A stretch of 64,000 nt of DNA from Tumebacillus flagellatus (GCF_000714935.1 NZ_JMIR01000016.1:1-64000); one strand, 5' to 3'; positions 24,663 through 34,602 are shown, numbered from the stretch's first letter. Notes: generated by a model not told the origin, from the letters alone. Numbers and translations are program-made.

Positions 24663-25979
24663 ATGACGCAACCCATCACCGTCATCGGAGCGGGTCTCGC
24701 CGGTTCGGAAGCGGCTTGGCAAATCGCCAAGCGCGGCCATCAAGTCAACCTCTACGAGATGCGCCCCGTCCGCAAGACGGATGCTCATAAAACCGAAAAC
24801 TTCGCAGAACTCGTCTGCTCGAACTCCTTGCGCGGAGCCTCGCTGACCAACGCCGTCGGCTTGCTCAAGGAAGAGATGCGCCGACTGGACTCGGTGATCA
24901 TCACCTCCGCCGATCTGACAGCTGTGCCGGCGGGCGGCGCGCTGGCGGTCGACCGCGATACATTTTCCGAAAGCGTGACCGAGCGGGTGAAACACCACCC
25001 GAACATCAACGTCATTCGCGAAGAACTCACCGAGATTCCTGCGGACGGCATCGTGATCATCGCTTCCGGACCGTTGACGTCGCCGTCGCTCTCGAAAGCG
25101 ATTGCCGACCTGACCGGCGAGGAGTATCTGTACTTCTACGACGCGGCGGCTCCGATCATCTCGAAGGACACCATCGATTTTGACAAAGTCTATGTCGCGT
25201 CCCGCTATGACAAAGGCGAGGCGGCGTACATCAACTGCCCGATGACGGAAGAGGAGTTCAACGCTTTTTATGAAGCCTTGATCTCCGCCGAAGTGGTGCA
25301 GCTCAAAGAATTCGAGAAGGAAGTGTTCTTTGAAGGGTGCATGCCGATTGAAGTCATGGCGAAGCGCGGCCGTCAGACGATGTTGTTCGGTCCGCTGAAG
25401 CCGGTCGGTCTTCCCGACCCGCGCACGGGCAAAACTCCGTTTGCCGTCGTGCAACTGCGCCAAGACAACGGGGCGGCGACGCTGTACAACATGGTCGGCT
25501 TCCAGACGCACTTGAAGTGGGGCGACCAGTCGCGCGTGTTCCGGATGATTCCGGGCCTAGAGAACGCGGAGATCGTGCGCTTCGGCGTGATGCACCGCAA
25601 CACCTACATCAACTCGCCGAACTTCCTGCGTCCGACCTACCAGACCAAAGTGCGGGACAATTTGTTTTTTGCCGGGCAAATCACCGGTGTCGAAGGCTAC
25701 GTCGAATCGGCGGCGGCAGGTCTCATCGCGGGGATCAACGCTTCCCGACTGGCAGAAGGTCTGGAACCGCTCGTCTTCCCGGACACGACGGCGATCGGGT
25801 CGCTCGCGCACTACATCACGCACACCTCTTCGAAAAACTTCCAGCCGATGAACGCGACGTTCGGCCTGTTGCCGGCGTTGGAAGGCAAGAAGATTCGCAA
25901 CAAAGCCGAGAAGAACGAAAAAATCTCCGAGCGCGCTCTGTCCGCTCTTGCAGATTTTACGGCGACTCACGAACTGTAA
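24663..25979 (+). CDS. trmFO: Methylenetetrahydrofolate--tRNA-(uracil-54-C5)-methyltransferase TrmFO
   Basis: TrmFO makes ribothymidine at tRNA position 54 using methylene-THF and FAD. The FAD-binding start [16 protein letters not shown], the conserved CSNSLRG (first catalytic Cys), [10 protein letters not shown] (second Cys), [15 protein letters not shown] and [18 protein letters not shown] are diagnostic. 438 aa is the family length. The gene sits between topA and xerC as in B. subtilis (gid). AGGAGGAG is the ribosome site. Confidence 0.97.
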   Translation: MTQPITVIGAGLAGSEAAWQIAKRGHQVNLYEMRPVRKTDAHKTENFAELVCSNSLRGASLTNAVGLLKEEMRRLDSVIITSADLTAVPAGGALAVDRDTFSESVTERVKHHPNINVIREELTEIPADGIVIIASGPLTSPSLSKAIADLTGEEYLYFYDAAAPIISKDTIDFDKVYVASRYDKGEAAYINCPMTEEEFNAFYEALISAEVVQLKEFEKEVFFEGCMPIEVMAKRGRQTMLFGPLKPVGLPDPRTGKTPFAVVQLRQDNGAATLYNMVGFQTHLKWGDQSRVFRMIPGLENAEIVRFGVMHRNTYINSPNFLRPTYQTKVRDNLFFAGQITGVEGYVESAAAGLIAGINASRLAEGLEPLVFPDTTAIGSLAHYITHTSSKNFQPMNATFGLLPALEGKKIRNKAEKNEKISERALSALADFTATHEL

Positions 25980-25992
25980 ACGCACGACCAAA

Positions 25993-26036
25993 GCGAGAAG
26001 GTGTTTCGAGGGGCTGTTCCTGAAACGCCTTTTCGC
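25993..26036 (+). terminator. Hairpin between trmFO and xerC
   Basis: A 15-bp stem (GCGAGAAGGTGTTTC with GAAACGCCTTTTCGC, two G-T pairs) follows trmFO. T's are inside the 3' arm rather than after it, so termination strength is uncertain. Confidence 0.5.
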
Positions 26037-26095
26037 GTACTTGCATAATAGGATGATTTCATACATAGGGATGCAGGAAAGGCAGGGGAGAGCCG

Positions 26096-27040
26096 ATGGA
26101 AGAACGGGTGGAGGAGCCGGTCGTTGATCTGCACTGGCCGGCGGAGATGGAGCACCAAGTCGACCTGTACATGCAGTATCTTGCCGTGGAGAAGCGCGTA
26201 TCCGATCACACGCTCGACCACTACTTTTCCGACCTTGAGCAATTCATTGGTTTTTTGCTGCGGGAGGGGTTGGAGGAATTCGGGCGGGTGACGTACCTCG
26301 ACGTCCGCACGTTCATGGGCCGTCTCAGCAAAACGCACGAAAAAAAATCAATCGCCCGCAAACTTTCCGCTTTGCGCTCGCTGTATGAGTTTTTGCGACG
26401 GGAGGGGTGGGTGGAGAAAAACCCGGCGAAGGAAGTCCGTTCTCCGAAACTGGAACGCAAGCTCCCGAATTTTCTCTATGCGGACGCCATGGAGCAGTTG
26501 CTGGGTGCTCCCGATACCTCCACGCCGCTTGGCTTGCGGGACAAAGCGCTGCTGGAAGTCCTGTATGCCTCTGGCGTGCGTGTCAGCGAGTTGGTGGCGC
26601 TCGACGTTTCCCACCTCGATTTGAGCCAAGGCATGGCGCTCGTATTCGGGAAGGGAGCCAAGGAGCGACTCGTCTTGCTTGGCAGCCAAGCCGTGAAAGC
26701 GCTGCAACACTACCTCGCCCACGGGCGTCCGTCGCTTTGGAACACGGCAGGGGGGGGTGCGGGGCAGGCGCTTTTTCTGAACAAAAACGGCACGAGATTA
26801 TCTGACCGAAGCGTGCGACGAATTCTCGATAAATACGTAGTACTATGTGCGGGCCTGCAACACATCTCTCCGCACACCCTGCGGCACACGTTTGCCACAC
26901 ATCTGCTCGACAACGGCGCCGACCTGCGCGCCATTCAAGAACTGCTCGGGCACAGTTCGCTTTCCAGTACGCAGATCTACACGCACACGGCGCGTGAACA
27001 CTTGGAGCGCGTGTACACACAAGCCCATCCGCGGGCCTAG
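26096..27040 (+). CDS. xerC: Tyrosine recombinase XerC (CodV)
   Basis: XerC resolves chromosome dimers at dif sites at division. The N-terminal SAM-like DNA-binding domain covers about residues 16-105. The catalytic residues are in place: Arg in ASGVRVSEL, Lys in [10 protein letters not shown], the HTLRH box, His in [11 protein letters not shown] and the Tyr nucleophile in IYTH. Context xerC-hslV-hslU-codY equals the B. subtilis codVWXY operon. The 314-aa protein is a little longer than usual through an N-terminal 17-residue extension starting at ATG 26096, which has the best ribosome site. Confidence 0.95.
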   Translation: MEERVEEPVVDLHWPAEMEHQVDLYMQYLAVEKRVSDHTLDHYFSDLEQFIGFLLREGLEEFGRVTYLDVRTFMGRLSKTHEKKSIARKLSALRSLYEFLRREGWVEKNPAKEVRSPKLERKLPNFLYADAMEQLLGAPDTSTPLGLRDKALLEVLYASGVRVSELVALDVSHLDLSQGMALVFGKGAKERLVLLGSQAVKALQHYLAHGRPSLWNTAGGGAGQALFLNKNGTRLSDRSVRRILDKYVVLCAGLQHISPHTLRHTFATHLLDNGADLRAIQELLGHSSLSSTQIYTHTAREHLERVYTQAHPRA

Positions 27041-27059
27041 TCAGAGAGGAGCCAATCAG

Positions 27060-27617
27060 ATGAGCGCGAGTCAATTCCATTCCACGACGATCTTCGCTTG
27101 CCGACGCAACGGGCAAGCGGCGATGGCCGGCGACGGCCAAGTCACGTTTGGACAGAATATGGTCATGAAAAACGGAGCGAAGAAAGTTCGCCGCCTCTAT
27201 CGCGGTGAAGTCGTCGCCGGATTTGCCGGGGCGGTTGCGGACGCTTTTACCCTGTTTGAGAAATTTGAAGGCAAACTGGAGGAGTTCCACGGCAACTTGC
27301 AACGGGCAGCCGTCGAACTCGCCAAGGAATGGCGCATGAACAAGATGATGCGCAACCTCGAAGCGATGCTGATCGTCATGAACCGCGACGCCCTCTTGCT
27401 CGTCTCCGGCAACGGGGAAGTGATTGAGCCGGACGACGACGTGATCGCGATCGGATCGGGCGGCAGCTTCGCGTTGGCGGCGGGCCGTGCTTTGATGCAA
27501 CATACCGACTTGCCGGCGCGCGACGTGGCTCGAAACGCCCTGCAGATCGCCGCGGACATCTGTGTCTACACCAACGACAACATCATCGTCGAAGAGATCG
27601 GAGGGGAACGCCTGTGA
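27060..27617 (+). CDS. hslV: ATP-dependent protease subunit HslV (ClpQ/CodW)
   Basis: HslV is the proteasome-like double-hexamer peptidase that works with HslU. The body matches ClpQ ([80 protein letters not shown]). The N-terminus is [12 protein letters not shown]; the TT pair aligned with the Thr nucleophile of E. coli HslV is at residues 9-10, so either a short propeptide is removed or an N-terminal Ser acts as reported for B. subtilis CodW. 185 aa. It overlaps hslU by 4 nt. Confidence 0.96.
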   Translation: MSASQFHSTTIFACRRNGQAAMAGDGQVTFGQNMVMKNGAKKVRRLYRGEVVAGFAGAVADAFTLFEKFEGKLEEFHGNLQRAAVELAKEWRMNKMMRNLEAMLIVMNRDALLLVSGNGEVIEPDDDVIAIGSGGSFALAAGRALMQHTDLPARDVARNALQIAADICVYTNDNIIVEEIGGERL

Positions 27618-29005
27618 GTAACCTTAACCTGACCCCGCGCCGGATCGTCGAAGAACTGGACCGCTACATCGTCGGCCAGAAAGCCGCCAAGAAAGCGGTC
27701 GCCGTGGCGCTGCGCAACCGTTATCGCCGCGCGTTGCTGGCCGACGACATCCGCGATGAAGTCACACCGAAAAACATCTTGATGATCGGTCCGACCGGCG
27801 TGGGCAAGACCGAGATCGCGCGCAGGCTGGCAAAGTTGGTCGGAGCGCCTTTTATCAAAGTGGAAGCGACGAAATTCACGGAAGTCGGCTATGTGGGGCG
27901 CGACGTGGAATCGATGGTGCGCGACTTGGTCGAGACGGCGATTCGCATCGTCAAGCAAGAGCGCATGGAATCCGTCAAGGAAAAAGCGAGCCGCCTCGCG
28001 GAAGACCGCCTCGTTTCCGTGTTGGTTCCCGACCCTGCAAAAACAAAAAATTTCAAAAACCCGTTAGAAATGCTCTTTAGTGGCAATGCTGGTATTCAAC
28101 AAGACGAAAGCGCACAGGAATCTTATGAGATCCGCCAAAAGCGCAATGAGGTTCGTCAGAAGTTGGAGCGCGGCGAGTTGGAAGACCAGCTTGTCGAAGT
28201 GGAAGTCGAGGACAACTCTCCGGGCATGATGGACCTGCCGGGGATGGAAGGGATGGGCATGAACAACTTGCAGGAGATGCTGGGCAACATGATGCCCAAG
28301 CGCCGCAAGAAGCGCAAAGTCCAAGTCCGCGAAGCCCGCAAATTGCTGGCCCAAGAAGAAGCGCAAAAGCTGATCGACATGGACGACGTGACCACCGAAG
28401 CCGTCTACCGCGCCGAACAGTCGGGCATGATCTTCATCGATGAAATCGACAAGATCGCAGGCAAGGAGCGCGGCGGCGGCCCCGACGTGTCCCGCGAAGG
28501 CGTGCAACGCGACATCTTGCCGATCGTGGAAGGATCGACCGTGAACACCAAGTACGGCCCGGTCAAGACCGACCACATCCTGTTTGTCGCAGCCGGCGCT
28601 TTCCACATCTCCAAACCGAGCGACCTGATCCCGGAGCTGCAAGGACGCTTCCCGATCCGGGTCGAACTGACCTCTCTCACGGCGGACGATTTCCGCCGCA
28701 TCCTCACCGAACCGCAAAACGCCCTGCTCAAGCAGTACGTAGCTTTGCTGGAGACAGAAGGCATCAAAGTCGAGTTCACCGAAGATGCGATTCAAAAACT
28801 CGCGGAGCTGGCAACGACGGTTAACCAAGAGACGGACAACATCGGGGCGCGGCGTTTGCACACCTTGTTGGAGAAGTTGCTGGAAGACCTCTCGTTTGAA
28901 GCCCCGGACGTGTTGCTGGAGAAAGTTGTGATCACTCCGGCATACGTACAAGAGAAATTGGAAGGAATCGTCAAGAACAAGGATCTCAGCCAGTTTATCC
29001 TGTAG
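27614..29005 (+). CDS. hslU: ATP-dependent protease ATPase subunit HslU (ClpY/CodX)
   Basis: HslU is the AAA+ unfoldase for HslV. It has the N-terminal [17 protein letters not shown], Walker [15 protein letters not shown], an inserted intermediate domain (about 110-240, rich in Glu/Arg/Met), Walker [10 protein letters not shown], the arginine-finger region [12 protein letters not shown] and the C-terminal DLSQFIL that docks into HslV. The GTG start at 27614 overlaps the hslV TGA as GTGA, indicating translational coupling. 463 aa. Confidence 0.97.
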   Translation: MSNLNLTPRRIVEELDRYIVGQKAAKKAVAVALRNRYRRALLADDIRDEVTPKNILMIGPTGVGKTEIARRLAKLVGAPFIKVEATKFTEVGYVGRDVESMVRDLVETAIRIVKQERMESVKEKASRLAEDRLVSVLVPDPAKTKNFKNPLEMLFSGNAGIQQDESAQESYEIRQKRNEVRQKLERGELEDQLVEVEVEDNSPGMMDLPGMEGMGMNNLQEMLGNMMPKRRKKRKVQVREARKLLAQEEAQKLIDMDDVTTEAVYRAEQSGMIFIDEIDKIAGKERGGGPDVSREGVQRDILPIVEGSTVNTKYGPVKTDHILFVAAGAFHISKPSDLIPELQGRFPIRVELTSLTADDFRRILTEPQNALLKQYVALLETEGIKVEFTEDAIQKLAELATTVNQETDNIGARRLHTLLEKLLEDLSFEAPDVLLEKVVITPAYVQEKLEGIVKNKDLSQFIL

Positions 29006-29032
29006 CGTTATACAGGAGGGTACCAGGCTGTT

Positions 29033-29797
29033 ATGGAATTGTTGAGCAAAACGCGGGTGATTAATAAGTTGTTGCAACGAGCTGAAGGCATGCGAGTGGG
29101 CTTTGAGGAATTGGTGGGAACGTTGCGGGATATCGTGTTCTGCAACGTGTTCCTGATCCATCCTGACGGAGCGGTGCTCGGTCACGCGCTGGCGGAGACG
29201 AGCGATTTCGTCCAACTGCCGCGCGACATCAACGGCGCGCACGCCGCCCCGCGCGACTTCGTGCAGCGCATGCAGCGCGAAGAACGCACGCTCATGAACA
29301 TCCGGGAAGCCACCCCGTTTTGCGCGGCGGGCACCGGCGACACCTGCTGGACGATGATTCCGATCTCTTCAAGCAACGACCGCATCGGCACGCTGCTTTT
29401 GACGCGCCGCAGCGGGGAGTTCACCGAGGAAGACGTCGTGCTGGCGGAGTACAGCGCGACTGTGATCGGAATGGAGATGATGCGGCAGACACTCGACCGC
29501 CAGATCCAAGAAGGGCGCGAGCGTTCTGTTGTGCAGATGGCCGTTTCGTCGCTTTCTTACAGCGAGTTGGAAGCGGTCGATCACATCTTCGCCGAATTGA
29601 ACGGCCGTGAAGGGTTGCTGGTGGCAAGCCGCATCGCCGACCGCGCGGGCATCACCCGTTCGGTGATCGTCAACGCGTTGCGCAAATTGGAAAGTGCAGG
29701 TGTTGTCGAAGCGAGATCGCTTGGCATGAAGGGGACGCACATCAAAATCCTCAACGAGAAATTAATGCCGATGCTGGAAGCGATCAAGTCCCGATAA
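29033..29797 (+). CDS. codY: GTP-sensing transcriptional pleiotropic repressor CodY
   Basis: CodY represses nutrient-acquisition, motility and competence genes when GTP and branched-chain amino acids are plentiful. The N-terminal GAF domain (LLSKTRVINKLLQ, FCNVFLIHPDGAVLGHAL) and the C-terminal winged HTH (SRIADRAGITRSVIVNALRKLESAGVVEARSLGMKGTHI) are intact. 254 aa is close to the usual 259. AGGAGGG precedes ATG. It ends the xerC-hslVU-codY operon with a strong terminator, directly before the fla/che operon. Confidence 0.97.
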   Translation: MELLSKTRVINKLLQRAEGMRVGFEELVGTLRDIVFCNVFLIHPDGAVLGHALAETSDFVQLPRDINGAHAAPRDFVQRMQREERTLMNIREATPFCAAGTGDTCWTMIPISSSNDRIGTLLLTRRSGEFTEEDVVLAEYSATVIGMEMMRQTLDRQIQEGRERSVVQMAVSSLSYSELEAVDHIFAELNGREGLLVASRIADRAGITRSVIVNALRKLESAGVVEARSLGMKGTHIKILNEKLMPMLEAIKSR

Positions 29798-29827
29798 CCG
29801 TGTGACAGAATTCGTCATAAGAGGTCA

Positions 29828-29875
29828 AATAAAAAAGGAAGTCGCACCGAATGCGGCTTCCTTTTTTTATTTTTC
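29828..29875 (+). terminator. Terminator after codY
   Basis: A long stem AAAAAGGAAGTCGCA/TGCGGCTTCCTTTTT (one G-T pair) with loop CCGAA is followed by more T's. It is one of the strongest terminators in the window and A-rich on its 5' side. Confidence 0.9.
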
Positions 29876-29887
29876 ATGTAAAAACGG

Positions 29888-29955
29888 CGAATTATAAGCA
29901 GGAAACTGTCGAAGCAGGGCGAAAGTCCCTAGTAATTCGACTTATTCGAGAATAA
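29888..29955 (+). promoter_or_regulatory. Structured element upstream of the fla/che operon
   Basis: CGAATTA (29888-29894) pairs with TAATTCG (29933-29939), enclosing CAG-GAAA-CTG (29899-29908) and AGGG/CCCT (29916-29930) with an inner C-GAAA-G cap, i.e. a three-way junction with two GAAA tetraloops. An exclusive alternative pairs GTCGAA (29908-29913) with TTCGAC (29936-29941). It is followed by TTATTC-GA-GAATAA (29942-29955). Whether it acts as RNA or DNA is unknown; no matching riboswitch class was recognised. Confidence 0.4.
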
Positions 29956-30058
29956 AATGGTGAATGTTGGTTTGAACGACTTGTCGTAATATGCAGGATT
30001 TTCGTGTATCGCATCGAAATGAAATACGATAAAATTACTAACGATAGGGTGATGATGA
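29956..30058 (+). promoter_or_regulatory. fla/che operon promoter region (position uncertain)
   Basis: The 103 nt before flgB are AT-rich and must contain the operon's proximal promoter if it has one. Candidates are weak: TACGATAA (30025-30032) resembles a sigma-D -10 (GCCGATAA) but no TAAA -35 lies 14-16 nt upstream; TAATAT (29987-29992) could be a sigma-A -10 without a good -35. Confidence 0.35.
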
Positions 30059-30472
30059 ATGTCTTTGCTGGATACCCGTTCGATCACCTTGCTTGAGCGA
30101 ACTCTTGACGCATCTTCTCTGCGCCAAAAAGTGTTGTCTAACAACATTGCCAATATCGACACACCGAATTTCAAGCGCAGCGATGTCTCGTTCCAAGAGG
30201 CGTTGTCGAACGCGCTGTCGCCGGGCGACACGTTGGAGGGGCGCATCACCGACCCTCGTCATATTCAAATCAATTCGACAAACCTCGACGATGTGAAGCC
30301 GACGGTGTTTCAAGAGAACACCACTTCGCTTCGCACCGACGGAAACAACGTCGACATTGACGCGGAGATGACCAACCTCGCCGAGAACCAAATTCTCTAC
30401 AACACCATGACGCAGCAGATCAACTCGAAATTTGGGATTCTGAAATACGCAATCAGTGAAGGGAAGAGATAA
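30059..30472 (+). CDS. flgB: Flagellar basal-body rod protein FlgB
   Basis: FlgB forms part of the proximal rod. The N-terminal rod/hook signature is present (QKVLSNNIANIDTPNFKRSDVSF) and the protein is the expected 137 aa without a signal peptide, since it is exported by the flagellar type III system. It is the first gene of the fla/che operon, with AGGGTGATGA as ribosome site and flgC 2 nt downstream. Confidence 0.97.
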   Translation: MSLLDTRSITLLERTLDASSLRQKVLSNNIANIDTPNFKRSDVSFQEALSNALSPGDTLEGRITDPRHIQINSTNLDDVKPTVFQENTTSLRTDGNNVDIDAEMTNLAENQILYNTMTQQINSKFGILKYAISEGKR

Positions 30473-30474
30473 GC

Positions 30475-30927
30475 ATGGGGATGTTTGACAGCATTAACAT
30501 AGCAGCATCCGGTTTGACCGCGCAGCGGTTGCGTCTTGACGTCATCTCTTCGAACATCGCAAACGCCAACACCACGCGCGGCGTGGACGGTCAGCCGTAC
30601 CGCCGTCAGATCGTGACGTTTGGCGAACGCATGGCTCCGAGTTTCCAAGACGCGTTGAGCAGTCAGTTGCAAGCGCCGAGCCAAGGCGTGCGCGTGACGG
30701 AGATTTCCCGGGACAACACACCGTTTAAACTGGTGTACGATCCGAGTCATCCGGACGCGGTGAAAGACCCGAACTCCCCGATGTATGGTTACGTTCAAAT
30801 GCCGAATGTTGACATCTCAACGGAAATGGTCGATATGATCTCGGCGTCCCGTTCCTATGAAGCCAACATCACGGCGATCAACTCTGCAAAATCGATGGCG
30901 CTCAAGGCGCTTGAGATCGGCAAATAA
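30475..30927 (+). CDS. flgC: Flagellar basal-body rod protein FlgC
   Basis: The N-terminal INIAASGLTAQRLRLDVISSNIANANTT and the C-terminal PNVDISTEMVDMISASRSYEANITAINSAKSMALKALEIGK are the paired FlgC signatures that form the rod coiled coil. 150 aa is the normal length. It lies between flgB and fliE as in other Bacilli. Confidence 0.97.
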   Translation: MGMFDSINIAASGLTAQRLRLDVISSNIANANTTRGVDGQPYRRQIVTFGERMAPSFQDALSSQLQAPSQGVRVTEISRDNTPFKLVYDPSHPDAVKDPNSPMYGYVQMPNVDISTEMVDMISASRSYEANITAINSAKSMALKALEIGK

Positions 30928-30943
30928 GAGGGGAGCTTCCTAG

Positions 30944-31252
30944 ATGATTAACTCTGTATCCAATCTGCTTCCGGTCAGTGGGACGAGCTCTGTGCAATCC
31001 CTTCAAGCCGCCGATGCCAAGAAAACCGCGGGAAGCTCGTTTTCGGACTTTCTGAACCAAGCGATGGAAGAAGTGAACACGGAACAGCTGCAGGCGGACA
31101 AGATGACCGCGCTGGCAGCGGCGGGACAAGTTCCCGATCTGCACAGCGTGATGATCGCGACCGAGAAAGTCACGATTTCCTTCCAACTTGGCGTCCAGAT
31201 TCGCAACAAAGCGCTGGAATCGTACCAAGAGATCATGAGAATGCAGATGTAA
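30944..31252 (+). CDS. fliE: Flagellar hook-basal body complex protein FliE
   Basis: FliE joins the MS ring to the rod. The 102-aa protein matches in FSDFLNQAMEEVNTEQLQADKMTALAAAGQ, LHSVMIATEKVTISFQLGVQIRNKALESYQEIMRMQM. The N-terminal 30 residues are Ser/Ala-rich and variable, as usual. The ribosome site is GAGGGGAG. Confidence 0.96.
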   Translation: MINSVSNLLPVSGTSSVQSLQAADAKKTAGSSFSDFLNQAMEEVNTEQLQADKMTALAAAGQVPDLHSVMIATEKVTISFQLGVQIRNKALESYQEIMRMQM

Positions 31253-31291
31253 CGTGATTTTGGGCGTAAGAAGTGATGACGGGGTGACATT

Positions 31292-32821
31292 GTGAACCAA
31301 CAGATCAAAGCACTAATAGAAAAACTCACAGGTTACTGGAAAAACCTTCAGAAACACCAGCGCCGGAACCTGCTTATCGTCGCTGTGCTGTTCGTTCTAA
31401 CGGTGGCCTTTCTGAGCTGGTTCGCATTGCGACCGAATTACCAAACAGTCTTGGTCAATCAAGCTCCCGCCTCACTCGGCGAAGTGACCACCAAGTTGGA
31501 CGAACTGAAGATTCCTTATAAAACCGCAGGCGACTCCGTCTCCGTGCCGGAACAGTACGTCGATGAAGCGCGGATGAAACTCGCGATGGCCAACCTCCCG
31601 AGCACAGGCGCGTCCGGGTACTCGGTGTTTGACAACCAAACCCTCGGGATGACCGAGAACGAGTTCAACGTCCGCACCAAGCAAGCGATCGAGACCCAGA
31701 TTCAAAATTCGATCCTCACGCTCAAGGGTGTTCGAGAAGCGCGAGTCAATGTCGTAATGCCGGAGCAGAAGTTGTTCGTCACCCAACAGCAAGACAACGC
31801 CAAAGCTTCTGTCGTCGTGTTGCTGGACCAGGGTGTCAAACTTTCCTCCGAACAAGTGATGGGGATTCAACAGCTGGTGTCTCATTCCGTTCCGAACCTG
31901 TCGCCGCAAAACATCTCGCTGGTCGACCAGAACGGCGCCCGCCTGCTGGACGAAACTGGACAGCCGATTCCGGACGGCACGTCGAATCCGCAATTGACCA
32001 AACAACAAGTGATCCAGAACCAAGTGGAAAACGAAGCTAAGAATAGAATTCGGGATTCTTTGGAGCGGTTGGTCGGTCTTGGCAATGTGGAAGTTGTCGT
32101 ACATGCCAACTTAAACTTCGACCAAAAAACTTGGAAGACGCACAACGTAAGCCCGATGAAAGACAGCAACACCGGGGCGGTCGTCTCCGAACACAACATC
32201 TCCGAAGAAAACCAAGGCACCTCGGGTGCTTCCGGCACACCGGGCACAACCACCGGCGATCCGGGCGCAACGCCGACGGGAAAAGCGACAGACAGTGGCA
32301 GCACTACTTCGTCCAAGAAGGAGTCCACGATCAACCGCGATTGGGACACTTACGACGAGAACGGTCAATCCGCACCGTACGAAGTGAACTCCTACACGGT
32401 TTCCGTCTTGATCAACAACGAACAGTTGGTGAAGGACCGCGAAGCGGACATCCGAAAGTTTGTCTCAACTGCCATCGGGGCAAGCAACGACGGAACGGCC
32501 GACACGCAAATCACCATCACCGGCGGGACGTTCCAAGCACCGGCCAACCCGTTTGCCTCCACCACCGCGTGGTACAAACAACCGTGGTTCCTCGGAGCTC
32601 TGTCTGCAGCGCTTGTGTTGCTGGGCGGCGGTGTGTACATGTTCTCTCGTCGACGCAAGGTGGCAGAAGTTCCGGTTCTGGAAAAACCGCGCGTTACCGA
32701 TGTGGGTGCCGTCGTAGAAGAAACCGAAAACGCGAAGATGAAAAAGCAATTGGAGAAACTGGCTGGACAAAAGCCGGAAGAATTTGTCAACCTGTTGCGT
32801 ACTTGGTTGGTAGAAGAGTAG
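31292..32821 (+). CDS. fliF: Flagellar MS-ring protein FliF
   Basis: FliF builds the membrane MS ring. Two membrane segments flank a large periplasm-facing region: about residues 27-47 (LLIVAVLFVLTVAFLSWFAL) and about 430-450 (WFLGALSAALVLLGGGVYMF). The ring-building motifs (AAMANLPSTG-like, ESQIQNSI-like IETQIQNSILTLKGVREARVNVVMPE) are clear. A Gly/Thr/Ser-rich insert near 300-345 is low-complexity. The C-terminal tail EEFVNLLRTWLVEE is the FliG-binding part. The start is GTG behind GGGGTGA. 509 aa. Confidence 0.96.
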   Translation: MNQQIKALIEKLTGYWKNLQKHQRRNLLIVAVLFVLTVAFLSWFALRPNYQTVLVNQAPASLGEVTTKLDELKIPYKTAGDSVSVPEQYVDEARMKLAMANLPSTGASGYSVFDNQTLGMTENEFNVRTKQAIETQIQNSILTLKGVREARVNVVMPEQKLFVTQQQDNAKASVVVLLDQGVKLSSEQVMGIQQLVSHSVPNLSPQNISLVDQNGARLLDETGQPIPDGTSNPQLTKQQVIQNQVENEAKNRIRDSLERLVGLGNVEVVVHANLNFDQKTWKTHNVSPMKDSNTGAVVSEHNISEENQGTSGASGTPGTTTGDPGATPTGKATDSGSTTSSKKESTINRDWDTYDENGQSAPYEVNSYTVSVLINNEQLVKDREADIRKFVSTAIGASNDGTADTQITITGGTFQAPANPFASTTAWYKQPWFLGALSAALVLLGGGVYMFSRRRKVAEVPVLEKPRVTDVGAVVEETENAKMKKQLEKLAGQKPEEFVNLLRTWLVEE

Positions 32822-32828
32822 GAGTGAC

Positions 32829-33845
32829 ATGCTTGTGGCACGACAACAGAAACTATCTGGTCGTCAAAAGGCCGCCGTGCTGCTGGTCTCTTTGGGTCCT
32901 GAAATTGCGTCCAAAGTATTCCAACATTTACGTGAAGACGAAATTGAGCAATTGACTTTGGAGATCGCCAACGTGCGCAAGATCGAGTTCGAACAGCGCG
33001 AAGACGTGCTGGAAGAGTTCCACTCGATCGTACAAGCCCAAGAGTTCATCGCCCAAGGCGGGATTGAATACGCCAAGGATGTCTTGGAGAAAGCGCTCGG
33101 GTCGCAAAAAGCTCTCGAAGTGATCAACCGCTTAACGGCTTCGCTTCAAGTTAGACCGTTCGATTTCGCCCGCAAAGCGGATCCGAATCAAATCCTCAAC
33201 TTTATCCAAAACGAGCACCCGCAAACCATCGCGTTGGTGCTCTCCTATCTCGATCCGCAACAGGCGGCGATGATCCTCTCGGCGCTTCCGCAAGACCACC
33301 AAGCGGATGTCGCTCGACGCATCGCGTTGATGGATCGAACTTCTCCGGAAGTCATCTCGCAAGTCGAGCGCGTGCTGGAGAACAAACTTTCCCAGATGTC
33401 GTTGCACGACTTTTCCTCAGGCGGCGGGATCGACGCTATCGTACAGGTGCTCAACGGGGTCGACCGTTCCACCGAGAAGACGATCCTCGAATCGCTGGAA
33501 CTGCAAGATCCTGAACTGGCAGAAGAGATCAAGAAACGCATGTTCGTCTTCGAAGACATCGTCAACATCGACAACCGGTCCATTCAGCGAGTCATCCGCG
33601 ATGTCGAAACCCAAGACCTCGCCTTGGCACTCAAAGTGGCGAGCGAGGAAGTGCAGGAAGTCATCTTCCGCAACATGTCCAAGCGCATGGTGGAAACCTT
33701 CAAGCAAGACATGGAATTCATGGGGCCTGTTCGACTTCGCGATGTCGAAGAAGCACAGCAACGCATCGTAGGCATCATCCGCCGCCTCGAAGAGAGCGGC
33801 GAGATCGTGATCGCCCGCGGTGGAGGAGACGATATCATTGTCTAA
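32829..33845 (+). CDS. fliG: Flagellar motor switch protein FliG
   Basis: FliG transmits torque and switching between stator and rotor. It has the N-terminal FliF-binding domain (SGRQKAAVLLVSLGPEIASKVFQHL), the middle domain with EHPQT and PQQAAMILSALP, and the C-terminal torque helix with charged residues (EIKKRMFVFEDIVNIDNRSIQRVIRDVE). 338 aa is typical. It starts at ATG 32829, 7 nt after fliF, behind GTAGGAGTGA. Confidence 0.97.
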   Translation: MLVARQQKLSGRQKAAVLLVSLGPEIASKVFQHLREDEIEQLTLEIANVRKIEFEQREDVLEEFHSIVQAQEFIAQGGIEYAKDVLEKALGSQKALEVINRLTASLQVRPFDFARKADPNQILNFIQNEHPQTIALVLSYLDPQQAAMILSALPQDHQADVARRIALMDRTSPEVISQVERVLENKLSQMSLHDFSSGGGIDAIVQVLNGVDRSTEKTILESLELQDPELAEEIKKRMFVFEDIVNIDNRSIQRVIRDVETQDLALALKVASEEVQEVIFRNMSKRMVETFKQDMEFMGPVRLRDVEEAQQRIVGIIRRLEESGEIVIARGGGDDIIV

Positions 33846-34602
33846 GGTGCTAAAAGCTCACCAAGCTCAATTGACCCAAGGCTCCTACTTTGTACATGTG
33901 CAACCGATCCGTGAGCCGGAAGCAATGCTCGACCCGGAGATCGACCAGATCAAACGATCCGCGCTGCAAGAAGCGGAGAACATCCGGGCAGAAGCTCGTC
34001 GCGAGGCCGAGAGCATCCGCCTCGCGGCCGAGCAACAGGCGGCGGGGCTTTTGGAAGCGGAGCGGGCGCGCGTCGAAGCAGTTTTGCACGCGGAAGTCGA
34101 AACGGCAAAACGCAACGGCTTCAACGAAGGGTACGGAGAAGCGCAAGAGACGGTCTCGCGGGAGTACGCCGGCGCATTTGCTGAAGTACAGCATCTCTAT
34201 CAGTTGGCCGAAACGGACCGAAGACAATTTCTTGCCGATTCCGAACCTCTCATCGTCGACCTCGCCTGCCAAATTGCGAGCAAGATCATGCACCGCGAAT
34301 CCGAAATCGACCGCAGTTGGGTGCTCGATGTCGTTCGAGCGGCGCTTGAAGAAATCAACGACTCCGGCAAGATCGAAGTCCGCGTCCATCCCGATGACTT
34401 TGAGCGAGTGCGCGACAACCGCGAGTTCTTGCGCAAGGAAGTACCGGGGCAGACGGAATTGATCGTGATCCCCGACCGCGGAGTCACGGCCGGCGGCTGT
34501 GTCTTGCACACGTCCTTTGGCAACGTCGACGCTCGGATCGACACTCAGTTGGAAGAGGTGAGGAAGGCTTTGCAGGATGTTGCTGCAAACCTTGAAGCAT
34601 GA
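33838..34602 (+). CDS. fliH: Flagellar assembly protein FliH
   Basis: FliH binds and restrains the FliI ATPase and links it to the export gate. A long helical stretch rich in Ala/Glu/Arg (residues about 35-100, [18 protein letters not shown]) precedes the FliH/YscL C-terminal domain ([19 protein letters not shown]-like, [44 protein letters not shown]). TTG 33838 is chosen because GGAGGAG lies 9 nt upstream; it overlaps fliG by 8 nt. The ORF would also allow GTG 33820. 254 aa. Confidence 0.92.
   Translation: MSKVLKAHQAQLTQGSYFVHVQPIREPEAMLDPEIDQIKRSALQEAENIRAEARREAESIRLAAEQQAAGLLEAERARVEAVLHAEVETAKRNGFNEGYGEAQETVSREYAGAFAEVQHLYQLAETDRRQFLADSEPLIVDLACQIASKIMHRESEIDRSWVLDVVRAALEEINDSGKIEVRVHPDDFERVRDNREFLRKEVPGQTELIVIPDRGVTAGGCVLHTSFGNVDARIDTQLEEVRKALQDVAANLEA

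Noticed and set aside
30025-30032. Sigma-D promoter for fla/che
   Set aside because: TACGATAA is near the -10 consensus, but no TAAA is found 14-16 nt upstream. It is kept only as a weak candidate in the region entry.
29881-30058. c-di-GMP (GEMM) riboswitch or hammerhead ribozyme before flgB
   Set aside because: The junction sequences do not contain the GEMM conserved core, nor the CUGANGA and GAAA core of a hammerhead in the right order. Only an unassigned structured element is reported.
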